Shown here piece by piece: positions 14,591 through 15,299 of a DNA stretch of 15,299 nt (within the stretch, counting starts at the first letter, position 1; each line of letters opens with the position of its first letter). The DNA is taken from positions 1 to 15,299 of the forward strand of contig DAOVOW010000007.1 in the NCBI GenBank assembly GCA_030629485.1, read 5' to 3'. This DNA comes from a bacterium (lineage in GTDB: Bacteria; Zixibacteria; MSB-5A5; GN15; FEB-12). The notes under the pieces are model-generated. The model did no database searches and had not been told where the DNA came from. It saw only the letters and a program-made list of their open reading frames with translations. Made by a program: the position numbers and the translations under genes.

Positions 14591-15109
14591 ATGCGAATTC
14601 TATCGGTCGGCATTACAGTTTTGGTCATGGTCGGCAAAACTCTGCTCCCGGCAGCGGCGATGGCAGGTGATGACGGCCGGAGTTTCGACCCCTGGGCGTT
14701 GATCGGAGAATGGAGTGGTCAGGGGATGTTTGTAATGCCGGTGACCGGAATTCGGCTGTCGATTGAAGGCCGAGCCGGCTTTACCTACGATTCTACTGAA
14801 GGCTACATTCGCACCAGCATGGTCGGCACCAAGTTCTTCTACACCTATCAGGATTCCGGACATCTCTATGTGGACGAGGAAGTCGACTCTCTGGTGTGGG
14901 AGATATGGGACGGGTTCGGCAAGCATGTCATCTACGAGGGAAGCATCAGGGGGGACACTCTGACCGGACGACGCCTTAAGGGCAGCGCTGTGTACAGCCT
15001 CGCGGCGACGTTAGTATCGAAGGACAGCCTTGTTTTTCGCTTGGACTATATTGATGCTCAAGGGCGAAAATCGGAGAAGGCGCGCTTCAACCTGGGACGC
15101 ATTCGTTAG
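14591..15109 (+). CDS. Small secreted beta-rich protein of unknown function
   Basis: Counting from the ATG at 14591, the protein has 172 residues. A signal peptide, MRILSVGITVLVMVGKTLLP to about AMA (cleavage near residue 25), sends it out of the cytoplasm. The mature part opens with PWALIGEWSGQG, a GxW motif close to the N-terminus. It then runs as alternating beta strands with Ser/Asp-rich turns, for example GHLYVDEEVDSLVWEI and GSIRGDTLTGRRL. This is reminiscent of lipocalin-like or other small antiparallel barrels, but I do not recognise a specific family. ATG codons at 14588 and 14591 are both possible; 14591 coincides with the predicted transcription start and no Shine-Dalgarno precedes either. 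A longer in-frame start at 14516 would put residues before the signal peptide and lies upstream of the promoter. No partner gene is visible. Confidence 0.75.
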   Translation: MRILSVGITVLVMVGKTLLPAAAMAGDDGRSFDPWALIGEWSGQGMFVMPVTGIRLSIEGRAGFTYDSTEGYIRTSMVGTKFFYTYQDSGHLYVDEEVDSLVWEIWDGFGKHVIYEGSIRGDTLTGRRLKGSAVYSLAATLVSKDSLVFRLDYIDAQGRKSEKARFNLGRIR

Positions 15110-15299
15110 TGTTCTCTCCCTTACGTGGCCTGCATAATGACGTGCTAATGTTGTGGCGGGGTGATCATCAGATTGCCCCGCATGGCAGCGATTTCCCGCC
15201 GGGTCTGAAGACCCGCCGGGGACAAAATGGCGTGAATGTAATCCCGGGACAGCACACGAGTGATCACTCATTAAAGGGATGTCGTCTGTCGAAGTCCGG
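15110..15299. repeat. Gene-free window end with hairpin repeats
   Basis: CCCGCCGGGTCT (15195-15206) pairs with AGACCCGCCGGG (15209-15220) around a 2-base loop with one C-C mismatch; no T run follows. A perfect 12-base palindrome GAGTGATCACTC lies at 15258-15269. The first hairpin shares the GGTCT/AGACC core of the hairpins near 618-834 and may belong to the same repeat group. No gene was found. Confidence 0.5.

Noticed and set aside
10648..15271. Other short open frames in both strands around the deacetylase-like gene and window end
   Set aside because: All overlap better-supported genes or repeat sequence and lack motifs, ribosome-binding sites or sensible composition.

Overview
The window looks like a chromosomal segment of a Gram-negative, didermic bacterium with moderately high GC. 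It has an LptB ATPase, an outer-membrane-receptor remnant, a lipoprotein with a lipobox and several signal peptides. It opens with the end of a secreted protein made of thrombospondin type-3 repeats plus a dockerin whose helices read [10 protein letters not shown]. That combination, with housekeeping genes scattered among short intergenic hairpin repeats, suggests an FCB-group or candidate-phylum lineage such as Zixibacteria. This placement is inference from gene style; no 16S or other marker was available to test it.

Layout. (a) 1-534, +: C-terminal part of the dockerin protein, followed by a strong intrinsic terminator and about 350 bases of clustered hairpins. (b) 4974 down to 929, -: a probable operon of a large TPR lipoprotein, an NAD-dependent sugar-nucleotide epimerase/dehydratase and a sugar-1-phosphate nucleotidyltransferase. 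A decayed intergenic repeat lies between the last two. (c) 5155-8398, +: lptB, rpoN (sigma-54) and hpf, the well-known neighbourhood lptB-rpoN-hpf. The genes are spread out here, and rpoN and hpf each have an extended -10 promoter candidate. A nested inverted-repeat (MITE-like) element begins in the rpoN stop codon. (d) 9444 down to 8479, -: a divergent Nudix-like protein whose start overlaps the stop of a broken EamA permease gene. (e) 9444-10633: a zone of gene decay. The EamA permease (-) and a TonB-dependent-receptor-like gene (+) are each reduced to an N-terminal piece joined out of frame to a C-terminal piece. A possible small zinc-ribbon reading frame (-) lies between them. (f) 14352 down to 10615, -: gyrA, then a secreted polysaccharide-deacetylase-like protein. 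(g) 14555-15109, +: a small secreted beta-rich protein behind a near-consensus promoter that would give a leaderless mRNA, then a repeat-rich tail without a gene.

Most of the content is housekeeping: envelope lipid transport, alternative sigma factor, ribosome hibernation, DNA gyrase and sugar-nucleotide metabolism. I do not see a new multi-gene defence, secretion or mobile system. The points most worth checking are the two head-to-tail collapsed genes in the decay zone, the MITE-like element and its relics, the non-canonical quinolone-pocket residues in GyrA, and promoters placed so that mRNAs would start at or next to the AUG.
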